A stretch of 10,311 bases of DNA from B18-G2 sp964432835 (GTDB lineage Archaea > Thermoplasmatota > E2 > DHVEG-1 > B18-G2). The notes beneath the pieces were generated by a model. That model ran no database searches. It worked only from the letters and a program-made list of their open reading frames with translations, and was not told the origin of the DNA. The translations under genes were made by a program, and so were the position numbers. The DNA is taken from the NCBI GenBank assembly GCA_964432835.1, contig CAYSPA010000041.1:1-10311 (forward strand), read 5' to 3'. Each line of letters begins with the position of its first letter. Position 1 is the stretch's first letter. Positions 1-6,699 of the stretch are shown here, piece after piece.

Positions 1-105
1 GGTGTAGCGGTAACATAAGGGACTGTGGAGAGGGGCTCCGCCCCTTCTAACCCCGGAATCCCTTGCAGAGATCCCTTGTCCCGAGTTCAAATCTCGGCCC
101 GGGCC
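1..105 (+). tRNA. tRNA-His (GTG anticodon), intron-containing, 5' end cut off by window
   Basis: The window opens at about tRNA position 9. The D-stem is 2-5 with 13-16, the anticodon stem 18-22 with 72-76, and the anticodon GTG is at 25-27. The T-stem is 81-85 with 93-97 around a TTCAAAT loop. The acceptor 3' strand CCCGGGC is at 98-104, followed by C at 105. A C discriminator is the mark of tRNA-His, whose extra G at -1 pairs with C73, so anticodon and identity element agree. The anticodon arm becomes regular only after a 42-nt intron is removed. CCA is not encoded. The gene converges with the HPS-RraA gene, whose stop codon begins at 106, so no spacer separates them. Confidence 0.93.
29..70 (+). 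other. tRNA-His intron (canonical 37/38 position) with bulge-helix-bulge
   Basis: The 4-bp central helix pairs 23-26 (CTGT) with 65-68 (GCAG). It is flanked by the 3-nt bulges GGA (27-29) and AGA (69-71). The inner helix pairs 30-34 with 60-64. Cutting after the second base of each bulge releases 29-70 and joins position 37 to 38. This is the standard substrate geometry of the archaeal splicing endonuclease. A G-rich/C-rich hairpin at about 32-44 lies inside the intron. Confidence 0.9.
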
Positions 106-1398
106 TTATCCAATGACTCTCTCCCACTTCTTCACATTCAGAACCTTTCCAAGGGAACTTCCCCTCTTGATCTCCTCCCTTATCCTGTCCTCATGCTCCT
201 TGACATCTAAAGCTCTGTTTGCTATCTCCTGTGCTATCTCCTGAGGAATCACCACAACTCCAGAATCGTCACCAACTATCCAGTCTCCCGTCCTCACGGT
301 CTGTCCACCACATTTGATTTCCACACCTATCTCTCCAAACCCCTTTGGTTCCCCAGCATTCGATGAAATGTTTCTGCAGAACACGGGAAAGTCCATCTTC
401 AGGAGATCATCGAGATCCCTCACCGCTCCATCTACAACAACGCCTGCAAGACCTTTCATCTTCGCGCTCCATGTTGCAAGCTCCCCCCACACAGCGGTAT
501 CTTCAGAGCCAGCATCTATGACAAGCACATCGCCTGGCTCCGCCTTGTCTATAGCTTCAACTGGTTTAGCCCAGTCACCATCCATGGTTTTAACGGTCAG
601 AGCCTTTCCAACCATGTGAAAACCAGATTTTATAGGTCTAATCCCATGCATCGCCCCCTTCCTGTGCATTGCATCGGATATGTTTGGCGTTGAAACCTTC
701 GAGAATGCTTTCCTCAATTCCTCCTTGCCGTACTTTTTATAGAGGTCCACCATGATTTTCTTTCTCTCGCTCATGGCTTTCTTTATCATCCTTGTGGCTT
801 CGGTGACATTCGGGGCTTTCGTTATCGCTCCTCCAACGATTATTATCGATGCTCCAGCATTCACAGCATCAACTACCGTCTCGCTGTTCAGACCACCCGC
901 GATCGCTACAGGAATATTAACATTCTTCACAATCTCCTTCGTTATCTCTATGGGATTCTCTCCCCTCATCTGCTCATCTATACCAACGTGAACGCATATG
1001 TAATCGACTCCCAATTTCTCCAGTTCCTTCGCTCTCTTTACTTTATTATCAACTCCCATGACATCAACCATAACCTTTGTACCATACTTTCTGCTCGCTC
1101 TCACCGCCTCTTTTATGGTTTCATCATCAGCAACTCCGAGAATACAAACAACGTCAGCTCCAGCCTTTGATGCGATTTCCACTTCTAAAGCTCCAGTATC
1201 CATGGTCTTCATATCGGCGACTATTGTCTTATCTGGAAACTCCCTCTTCAACTTCCTTACGATTTCGAGCCCTTCGCTTTTTATCAAAGGTGTGCCAGCT
1301 TCAAGCCAGTCCGCGCCGCCTTCAATGGCTTCCTTTGCTATCTGGAGAGCCCTATGACCATTTATCAGATCCAGAGCCACCTGAAGGATGGGTTTCAT
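106..1398 (-). CDS. Bifunctional 3-hexulose-6-phosphate synthase / RraA-like fusion protein
   Basis: This is a 430-residue fusion. Residues 1 to about 205 are a TIM-barrel 3-hexulose-6-phosphate synthase of the KGPDC/OMPDC superfamily, with the D-x-K-x-x-D active-site signature at D62, K64 and D67. The family interconverts ribulose 5-phosphate plus formaldehyde with D-arabino-3-hexulose 6-phosphate. In archaea it makes pentose phosphate or fixes formaldehyde. Residues about 225-420 are an RraA-like/HMG-aldolase-type domain, with GELATW at 305-310 and DGAVRD at 323-328; its substrate here is unknown. This domain order is a known archaeal fusion. The ATG at 1398 was preferred over an in-frame TTG 18 nt upstream: it begins the conserved MKPILQVALDL start and lies about 26 nt from the TATA box. 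No partner isomerase (PHI) is in the window. Confidence 0.92.
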   Translation of the reverse strand: MKPILQVALDLINGHRALQIAKEAIEGGADWLEAGTPLIKSEGLEIVRKLKREFPDKTIVADMKTMDTGALEVEIASKAGADVVCILGVADDETIKEAVRASRKYGTKVMVDVMGVDNKVKRAKELEKLGVDYICVHVGIDEQMRGENPIEITKEIVKNVNIPVAIAGGLNSETVVDAVNAGASIIIVGGAITKAPNVTEATRMIKKAMSERKKIMVDLYKKYGKEELRKAFSKVSTPNISDAMHRKGAMHGIRPIKSGFHMVGKALTVKTMDGDWAKPVEAIDKAEPGDVLVIDAGSEDTAVWGELATWSAKMKGLAGVVVDGAVRDLDDLLKMDFPVFCRNISSNAGEPKGFGEIGVEIKCGGQTVRTGDWIVGDDSGVVVIPQEIAQEIANRALDVKEHEDRIREEIKRGSSLGKVLNVKKWERVIG

Positions 1399-1418
1399 GA
1401 TATTGCATATTCTCAAGG

Positions 1419-1427
1419 AATTTAAAA
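1419..1427 (-). promoter_or_regulatory. TATA box of HPS-RraA gene, probably leaderless mRNA
   Basis: The minus strand reads CTTTTAAATTCC here. The box centre is about 26 nt upstream of the ATG at 1398, the usual archaeal TATA-to-start-site distance, so transcription would begin at or next to the start codon. No Shine-Dalgarno sequence lies between. The same arrangement is repeated at the gene relic near 4329-4360. Confidence 0.6.
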
Positions 1428-1468
1428 GGTGTGCAGGTGCTATCGAAATAATCGGTAAAGGTTGCTTA

Positions 1469-2695
1469 TCAACCTTCGACGAAATCTTGTGTTGAGATTG
1501 GAGGAGACTCAGAACCTGAATACCTTTCGTACAACTTCTTGAGTATTATCGGTGTGAGTATCGAAGATACCATGACGTAGATGATAGTCGTTGTGATGAT
1601 GGCTGTACCCATCTCGATACCAAATACGCCGGAGGAATATGCCAGGGTTGCAATAACCAGCGCCACCTCCATCTCGGGGACCATCCCAACTCCCACACAT
1701 AGTGATTCTCTTGCATTCATACCACCAAGTTTTGCTCCCAATCCGCATCCCATTATCTTTCCCATAAAGGCTAAGGGAATTACGGCAAGCAGGAGAAGAT
1801 TGAAACATGAGATGAGTTCAAAGTCAACCAGTATTCCAACCTTCACAAAGAAGATGGGAATGAATACCGCAGAAGATATTACTCTGATGGGCATCGTTAT
1901 TTTCCTCGAATGCCTCGATTGTCCCATGAGTAAGCCGGCAAAATATGCACCCGTTATGGGTGCAATCTTCGATAACTGTGCAAAATACGCAAGCAATAAC
2001 ATTATACCGAAGGCAACACTCGTCATCCCAAAAGGTATGTGAAGGAATTTATCAGCCCAATCCATCATTTTTTCAATTAATCTATATCTTGAAACAAGGT
2101 AGAGTGCGAGGAAAAATAAGGTTATTCCAATAACCACTTCCATGATCTCTCCACTGCTCAGCACAACGGTTACAAGCACTATTCCAAAGATGTCATCCAC
2201 AACCGCTGCCGCCAAAATCGTGTTTCCAACTCTGGTGTGCAGAATTCCCATATCCATCATCGTCCTCGCGGTAACTCCAACGCTTGTAGCGGTATAGATC
2301 GTGCCAAATGCGGTTGCCGCTTTTATATCAAAGTTCAGTAGGTAAAGAGAGAATAAGAACCCAAAGAGGAATGTGATTAGAACTCCGAAGATTCCCGTCA
2401 AAAGGGCGCTTTTTTCGCTCTTTTTGAAATCTTCCAAATTTGTCTCCATGCCAGATAGAAAGAGGAGAGAGAGGATTCCCATATCCGCAAAGAAATCAAA
2501 GGCTGGATGGTTGATATCCAGATTGAGGGAGAACTCGTGATTTGCGAAGTGGACGGTTGGGGGGAGAAAGAAAGATACAAGAGAAAAGAGAATACCTATC
2601 AGAATCTCGCCCACGACAGGGGGCAGTTTTTTCCTTATAAATATTTCGTCCATGATTTTTGTGAGAATTAAAGCCAGTGCGAGTTCAACGAGCAT
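1469..2695 (-). CDS. Cation/proton antiporter, CPA2 (Kef/NapA-like) family
   Basis: This is a 408-residue polytopic membrane protein, about the length of a NapA-type transporter core. It consists of hydrophobic helices from the very N-terminus with short charged loops. The family-typical GTIYTATSVGVTAR stretch lies at 131-144 and VVDDIFG at 165-171. The adjacent acidic pair D167-D168 matches the ion-binding Asp pair of electrogenic Na+/H+ exchangers. It lacks the C-terminal RCK/TrkA-N domain of true KefB/KefC, which favours Na+(K+)/H+ exchange over glutathione-gated K+ efflux. The start overlaps the end of the CBS-domain gene by 11 nt, so the two are very probably co-translated and the CBS protein is a likely regulatory partner. 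The exact ion is inferred. Confidence 0.88.
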   Translation of the reverse strand: MLVELALALILTKIMDEIFIRKKLPPVVGEILIGILFSLVSFFLPPTVHFANHEFSLNLDINHPAFDFFADMGILSLLFLSGMETNLEDFKKSEKSALLTGIFGVLITFLFGFLFSLYLLNFDIKAATAFGTIYTATSVGVTARTMMDMGILHTRVGNTILAAAVVDDIFGIVLVTVVLSSGEIMEVVIGITLFFLALYLVSRYRLIEKMMDWADKFLHIPFGMTSVAFGIMLLLAYFAQLSKIAPITGAYFAGLLMGQSRHSRKITMPIRVISSAVFIPIFFVKVGILVDFELISCFNLLLLAVIPLAFMGKIMGCGLGAKLGGMNARESLCVGVGMVPEMEVALVIATLAYSSGVFGIEMGTAIITTTIIYVMVSSILTPIILKKLYERYSGSESPPISTQDFVEG

Positions 2696-3134
2696 GCTTA
2701 TTTACCTCTACCCATGCCCTTATCAATTCAAGGATATTCAGATCCCCGATGACACGCATGTTTTCATCCACGACGGGCAACTCTTCCAGACTGTTCTTAA
2801 ACATCTTTTTGAATGCAAATTCAAGAGTGTCATCGTCTCTTACATATACTGGTGGAAGCATTATATCTCTCGCCTTTGTTTCACCGCTGAGTTTCATTGG
2901 AAAATGGTATGAAATATACTCCTCCGGAATATATTTGCAGTAAAGATACTGCACAAGTTCGATTACCGGTATTATTCCCACGAGTCTCTCTTTACCATCT
3001 AAAACATAGACCGATCTGGTCTTTGGATCCTCGATAATCTTTTCCGCAACCTCCAGAAGATCATCATCTTCGTGAACAATCGATACCTGCTGAGTGATAA
3101 GATTCTTTATGTTCTTTACTTTTATTCTCTCCAT
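2685..3134 (-). CDS. CBS-domain pair protein, probable regulator of the antiporter
   Basis: This soluble 149-residue protein consists almost wholly of a tandem CBS pair. CBS1 is at about residues 9-63 (LITQQVSIVHEDDDLLEVAE, then VYVLDGKERLVGII) and CBS2 at about 90-145 (RDIMLPPVYVRDDDTLEFAF, then LPVVDENMRVIGDLNILEL). CBS pairs bind adenine nucleotides or related ligands and gate transporters and enzymes. The 11-nt overlap with the downstream antiporter gene suggests that it senses energy state or ionic strength for that transporter. I chose the ATG at 3134 because homology-like sequence begins there; an in-frame TTG at 3158 would add eight residues. Ligand and partner are inferred. Confidence 0.85.
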   Translation of the reverse strand: MERIKVKNIKNLITQQVSIVHEDDDLLEVAEKIIEDPKTRSVYVLDGKERLVGIIPVIELVQYLYCKYIPEEYISYHFPMKLSGETKARDIMLPPVYVRDDDTLEFAFKKMFKNSLEELPVVDENMRVIGDLNILELIRAWVEVNKHAR

Positions 3135-3246
3135 ATACAGTAATTTCCAAAAGTCCAAGAAATAGAAAAAATTTGGGGTGGAGCTTCCGCCTGGGGAGAT
3201 GATTTACGCGGTGAGGCACGCAAACTGTTTAAAAATCTATAAGGAA

Positions 3247-4194
3247 CTATCCCTCTATTTTGACCATTCCTTTCTTGATCTTGACTATCTTTTCCCTTTC
3301 CAACGCTTTCAGGATATCATGTATTACATCATCTGTCAAGAAGATCACATCAATTTCCCTCTCCATGGTTTTGACATTTTCAACAAGCTTCTCCAAATCC
3401 GTTTTCCCTTTTATCTTATCAAGGATCTCTCCAATAACATCAGCCACAACGAGGAGTTTTGCAAGGTATGGCTTTTCGATGCATAACTCACTCACTCTCT
3501 TTGCTCCAAAGTACACATCCACGAGATTCGCGTACACATCGATCTTTCTATCCATGTATATCTCATACTCCTCTTTTACCTCTATTTTTTCCTCAGCTTC
3601 TTCTGGAGAAAGGTAAATCCTCAACATTGGATCGGATGGGATCTCTCCATACATCTTTCCATCTTTGTACTCTATACCATTCATCTCCAGCATTTCGTGC
3701 AGATCATTTATAATGTACATGTCCATCTCAGCCTGCTTGGTGAATCTTTCTATTATATCCCGATCTATTTTTGCAAATATATCCTCGGCGAGTTTTATTT
3801 TTTCTTCATCGGTTGCCCCTTTGATGGATTCCAGCTTTTCCTTCCCTATCAGATCCTCCGGAGAGGGTACCAACTTTCTTTCTGGCATTATCTCATCCAG
3901 CACACTTCTGTTGAATTCTCCTATATCTATTCCTTCTTTCATCTTGGCTCTCGCGATGCTGAAAAATTTCTCCCACTTTTTTACGACACCTTCAAGAGTT
4001 GTTCCTTTACATTTTTCCTTCAAATCGCTCAGTCTTCCCTCGATATACGAGGATACTTCCATCTCGACATCGAGAAGAGGTTTGACCTCCGTCCTTATCC
4101 CCATTCTGGAAAGCTCCTTTACCACTTCCTGAGCCTCTTTCTCATCCTCAAATGTACCAACATAAACTTTCATGTATGACTCTAAATGCATCAT
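3247..4194 (-). CDS. Conserved-looking archaeal protein of unknown function
   Basis: I do not recognise the family. The product is 315 residues, soluble, strongly charged (Glu/Lys-rich) and mostly predicted helix, with no signal peptide or membrane segment. The N-terminal stretch (about 8-45, KVYVGTFEDEKEAQEVVKEL, then RMGIRTEV) has the beta-alpha-beta feel of small ferredoxin-like/SPOR or DUF2007-type domains. The last 30 residues (DVIHDILKALEREKIVKIKKG) resemble the end of a winged helix. The ATG at 4194 is chosen because a GGTGAT Shine-Dalgarno lies 6 nt upstream (4201-4206); M8 at 4173 is the alternative. Upstream lies only the HPS relic, whose TATA box is the best promoter candidate. Nothing in the gene points to a specific reaction. 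Confidence 0.82.
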   Translation of the reverse strand: MMHLESYMKVYVGTFEDEKEAQEVVKELSRMGIRTEVKPLLDVEMEVSSYIEGRLSDLKEKCKGTTLEGVVKKWEKFFSIARAKMKEGIDIGEFNRSVLDEIMPERKLVPSPEDLIGKEKLESIKGATDEEKIKLAEDIFAKIDRDIIERFTKQAEMDMYIINDLHEMLEMNGIEYKDGKMYGEIPSDPMLRIYLSPEEAEEKIEVKEEYEIYMDRKIDVYANLVDVYFGAKRVSELCIEKPYLAKLLVVADVIGEILDKIKGKTDLEKLVENVKTMEREIDVIFLTDDVIHDILKALEREKIVKIKKGMVKIEG

Positions 4195-4200
4195 GGGTTT

Positions 4201-4206
4201 ATCACC
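4201..4206 (-). promoter_or_regulatory. Shine-Dalgarno of the unknown gene
   Basis: GGTGAT on the minus strand matches the anti-SD (ATCACC) at the 3' end of archaeal 16S rRNA. It sits 6 nt before the ATG at 4194 and decides that start over the internal M8. Confidence 0.6.
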
Positions 4207-4239
4207 GTTTCCAAAACTACAAAAACCAGCTCATGCAAC

Positions 4240-4329
4240 ACGGCGCCGTCTTCGATGGATTTCTTTGCTATCTGTATAGCCCTGTGACCGTCCATCAGAT
4301 CCGGGAGCTACCTGAAGGATGGGGTTCAT
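4240..4329 (-). pseudogene. Frameshifted N-terminal relic of an HPS (HPS-RraA) gene
   Basis: Read on the minus strand from an ATG at 4329, the sequence begins MNPILQVA. After one inserted base (GCTCCCGG against GCTCTGG in the intact gene) it continues in another frame as DLMDGHRAIQIAKKSIEDGA. This closely matches residues 1-29 of the HPS-RraA protein encoded at 106-1398 (MKPILQVALDLINGHRALQIAKEAIEGGA). Nucleotide identity over about 120 bp, promoter included, is roughly four in five by eye. Homology stops near 4240 and the rest of the gene is missing. The unshifted frame gives only a 32-residue peptide ending at a TGA at 4231. It could be reused as a leader, but it looks like decayed coding DNA. 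Confidence 0.85.
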
Positions 4330-4350
4330 GATATCACATATATCTTGAGG

Positions 4351-4359
4351 AATTTAAAA
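4351..4359 (-). promoter_or_regulatory. TATA box retained by the HPS relic, candidate promoter of the unknown gene
   Basis: The minus-strand sequence CTTTTAAATTCC is identical to the TATA region of the intact HPS-RraA gene. It lies about 26 nt from the relic ATG at 4329. No better promoter precedes the gene starting at 4194, so a transcript starting near 4329 would give it a leader of about 135 nt. Confidence 0.45.
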
Positions 4360-4411
4360 GGTGTAGGTATTTCGATGTCTTTTGTGGAAAGTTAGGATTA
4401 TCTAAACAGCG

Positions 4412-5893
4412 CTACCCGATACTATATGGTTCCATTGCTGGAAGCCAGTCGAAATTAAGCCATGGAATGCGAATTCCTATAGGTGGACCACCGTGTCCTT
4501 CGACGAGAAGTTTTGGCATGACTCCAAAAATCGGTCGAGGTAAAATTATCCTCCAATCATCCCAATAGTTGCCTATCCAGCGATTTTTAGATGAACCATG
4601 AAATCTCGCTTGATATTTATTACTGATGAAGTTATTTTTCTCGATAGAATTATGATAAGAATACTCTATGTAGATACCACAAAAGTTGTTTGATATGCTG
4701 TTATACGTGATGACCGTGCCGTTAGATGAATAGAGCCAGATGCCCGTACCCCCGTTCGAGGAAATGTTGTTGAAGGTGATTATGCTGTTGCTAGATGACC
4801 AAAGATAGATACCCTCGCAATCGTTAGAATATATGTTGTTATGCATGATGATGTTGTTGTTTGATGAGGCTATCTCGATACCGTTTAGATAGTTGTTTGA
4901 GATATTGTTATATACGATGCTGTTGTTGTCAGACAAAGAAAGCCAGATACCATCTCCGTTATTTGATATGTTGTTATTTGTGATGTTGCTGTTGTTAAAC
5001 GAATATAACCGGATACCATACCCATAGATATTTGAGATGTTGTTATCCCTGATGGTGATATGTGAAGAGAACGCTATTTCAATCCCTGCATCGGTGTTAC
5101 CGATCCTTAGATTTTCTATTATCATCCCTTTACAGTTAGCAAGTATAACCTCTCCGGCATCCTCGGGAATCTTTCCTCCGATTTTGTTTTTAAAGTAGTA
5201 GATGGGTTTGCCGTTGACGGTGTTGTTCTCTATTGTATGTGTATTCCAGTGCTGCAACTTATTACCATAAATGGTAACGCCACCACTATACATTGTGTTG
5301 TTTATGATAGTGTTATTGCTGGATGAACGAAGCCAAATACCATAAATACTATCTGAGATGTTGTTAAATGCGATTCTGTTGTTGTTTGATGAAAGTATAT
5401 AGATGCCTTCCGAAACACTCGAACATATGTTGTTATGCACAATGATATTATTATTGGACGATTCAAGCTCGATACCAATTTCATTATTCAAGATTTTATT
5501 ATGTCTAATGTTATTAGAATTTGAACGTATCCTGATTCCCGCCGACCATGCTGAATCTACTCTTGTTGAGTTTCTTATAGTAAACCCTTCAATCGTAACC
5601 CCGTCTGCCTTTAATGTGACTACAGTTTTGCCTCTGCCATCGATAATGCAATTATCTGATCCATTCTCTGATTTGATCATGAGTCTTTTGGTGACCTTTA
5701 TGTTCTCATAATAAACCCCATCTCTCACAATAATCGTATCTCCACCTGTTGCATTATCTATCGCATCCTGTATTGAAGTATATTCTTCCCATGGACCCAC
5801 ATATAGGACCTTTGCATGCGCATTTCCAGTGATTGATAAGAGAGTAGCGATTACCACAATTCCAAATATCGTTAATATCCTGCTTACTTTCAT
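4412..5893 (-). CDS. Secreted right-handed parallel beta-helix (NosD/PbH1-type) protein
   Basis: This 493-residue protein has a clear Sec signal peptide: Lys/Arg near the N-terminus, a hydrophobic core at about 6-22, and cleavage expected after AHA at 25-27. Residues 28-110 form the capping start typical of NosD-like surface proteins (YTSIQDAIDNATGGDTIIV, DGVYYENI, IIDG). Two blocks of roughly 22-residue coils follow, at about 118-205 and 266-425, each coil built on GI-[WYE]-[LI]-x-SS-NNN-I and NNIS. A less repetitive loop at about 206-265 separates them. The end, NYWDDW (442-447) to FDWLPAMEPYSIG, is the usual C-terminal close of this family. There is no C-terminal transmembrane anchor or PGF-CTERM signal, so it is probably released or held non-covalently. 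Many N-x-S/T sequons suggest glycosylation. Its role (surface polysaccharide binding or lysis, adhesion) cannot be told from sequence. Confidence 0.9.
   Translation of the reverse strand: MKVSRILTIFGIVVIATLLSITGNAHAKVLYVGPWEEYTSIQDAIDNATGGDTIIVRDGVYYENIKVTKRLMIKSENGSDNCIIDGRGKTVVTLKADGVTIEGFTIRNSTRVDSAWSAGIRIRSNSNNIRHNKILNNEIGIELESSNNNIIVHNNICSSVSEGIYILSSNNNRIAFNNISDSIYGIWLRSSSNNTIINNTMYSGGVTIYGNKLQHWNTHTIENNTVNGKPIYYFKNKIGGKIPEDAGEVILANCKGMIIENLRIGNTDAGIEIAFSSHITIRDNNISNIYGYGIRLYSFNNSNITNNNISNNGDGIWLSLSDNNSIVYNNISNNYLNGIEIASSNNNIIMHNNIYSNDCEGIYLWSSSNSIITFNNISSNGGTGIWLYSSNGTVITYNSISNNFCGIYIEYSYHNSIEKNNFISNKYQARFHGSSKNRWIGNYWDDWRIILPRPIFGVMPKLLVEGHGGPPIGIRIPWLNFDWLPAMEPYSIG
4619..5098 (-). repeat. 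Coding tandem repeats, about 66-69 bp per beta-helix coil (second block)
   Basis: About seven imperfect units encode coils at residues about 266-425. The DNA shows recurring GTTGTT and GATGTTGTTAT on the plus strand, from Asn-Asn-Ile runs. A shorter first block lies at about 5279-5536. Residues 140-205 and 338-404 align coil by coil, which points to an internal duplication. Confidence 0.7.
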
Positions 5894-5896
5894 TTT

Positions 5897-5934
5897 CCCC
5901 CTTTGTCTTTACTAATTAATTTTTAGATATAAAT
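5897..5934 (-). promoter_or_regulatory. Promoter (TATA) and Shine-Dalgarno of the beta-helix gene
   Basis: On the minus strand a TATA element ATTTATAT lies at 5927-5934. A start site about 26 nt downstream would fall near 5904. Directly after that comes AAGGGGG (5897-5903), 3 nt before the ATG at 5893. The gene therefore has its own promoter rather than depending on the aIF6 operon 137 nt upstream. Confidence 0.55.
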
Positions 5935-6030
5935 AGTTGATTATTGCCAGTATCGAAAAACTTGTTGTTTATAAGATCAATTTCCGAAACAGATACATTT
6001 GAAGTAATAGAGACGTGATACCCCTCAGCG

Positions 6031-6696
6031 CTACAAAAATCCCAGCGCTTCCTCTATCCTGTTCATCTCTATACCCGTTGTGAGACTTCCTATTATGGCT
6101 CCGTGAGAGTTTGCTATGATTCCGCTTCCAATTAATGGAGCGCCATGATTTACGGTTCCAACCATCACATCGAGTTTGAAGGTCTTCTCCAGAATATCCC
6201 TCTCCTTTTCCTCGACCTTTGGATGGCAGAGCAGACCCTTGTTTGTTACGACCGCAGCCATACCAACGGTTTTCAACCCCGCTATTGTACCTGTTTTGAC
6301 AGGGACACCAAGAACTTTCTCTATCTTTTTCAGGTTGGATTTTCTTATGTCGGGATGAACCAGAGCACCAGAATCGTTGACAAGGATATTGTTTCCCGCG
6401 GCGTTGTGCCTATCCTCTAAAATCAATACCTTAAAACCTTCCTCTTCAAGTATTCTTATGCTTTCATCATCCGCCGTATTCGATATAACCGCACCATGGG
6501 AGTTTATGGCGAGAAGAGAACCTATGATGGAACTTTCCGCTATGCTCATCTCGACGATTTTCCTCACGTTCAACGCCTTTGATATTCTGCTCTTTATTCT
6601 TTTGCCAAGATTCTTTCTCAGAAAAACGATCTCATCATTTGCCCTCGCAAATATCCCGATATGAGGATTTCTATCGAAGTCCATCTGTTCCAGCAT
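6031..6696 (-). CDS. eif6: Translation initiation factor 6 (aIF6), 50S anti-association factor
   Basis: At 221 residues this is the normal aIF6 length. The whole protein follows the five-fold pseudo-symmetric pentein pattern. Repeating motifs include NPHIGIFARANDE near the N-terminus, INSHGAVISN, VNDSGALVHPDI, TNKGLLCHPKV, VGTVNHGAPLIGSGIIAN and NSHGAIIGS. aIF6 binds the 50S subunit near L14/L24e and blocks premature joining to 30S; it also acts in 50S maturation. The start lies 3 nt after the stop of rpl31e, so it is translationally coupled. An ATG four codons later is possible. In many archaea the next genes are rpl18a (LX), prefoldin alpha and ftsY. Here a secreted beta-helix gene follows instead. 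Confidence 0.96.
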   Translation of the reverse strand: MLEQMDFDRNPHIGIFARANDEIVFLRKNLGKRIKSRISKALNVRKIVEMSIAESSIIGSLLAINSHGAVISNTADDESIRILEEEGFKVLILEDRHNAAGNNILVNDSGALVHPDIRKSNLKKIEKVLGVPVKTGTIAGLKTVGMAAVVTNKGLLCHPKVEEKERDILEKTFKLDVMVGTVNHGAPLIGSGIIANSHGAIIGSLTTGIEMNRIEEALGFL

Positions 6697-6699
6697 GAA

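Noticed and set aside
3135..3246. Short spacer with GC-rich stretch considered as a small RNA (C/D box or structured leader)
   Set aside because: No matching C and D boxes or convincing stem is present, only a weak hairpin possibility and AT-rich promoter-like bases.
4231..4329. 32-codon open frame starting MNPILQVAPGSDG as a small gene or leader peptide
   Set aside because: Its first eight residues copy the HPS N-terminus. The rest is the out-of-frame reading of the same homologous DNA, so it is a frameshifted relic rather than a real small gene.
4366..4389. GGTATTTCGATGTCTTTTGT, followed by GGA, resembles the MITE end (about 18 of 24)
   Set aside because: No inverted partner or flanking direct repeat is found within about 150 bp. 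The stretch also aligns with the region upstream of the intact HPS-RraA promoter, so shared ancestry with that region explains it better.
5894..6030. Spacer between aIF6 and the beta-helix gene examined for a second MITE or a lost r-protein gene
   Set aside because: A TCGAAAAAC stretch is only loosely like the MITE ends, with no inverted partner. No reading frame resembling rpl18a is present.
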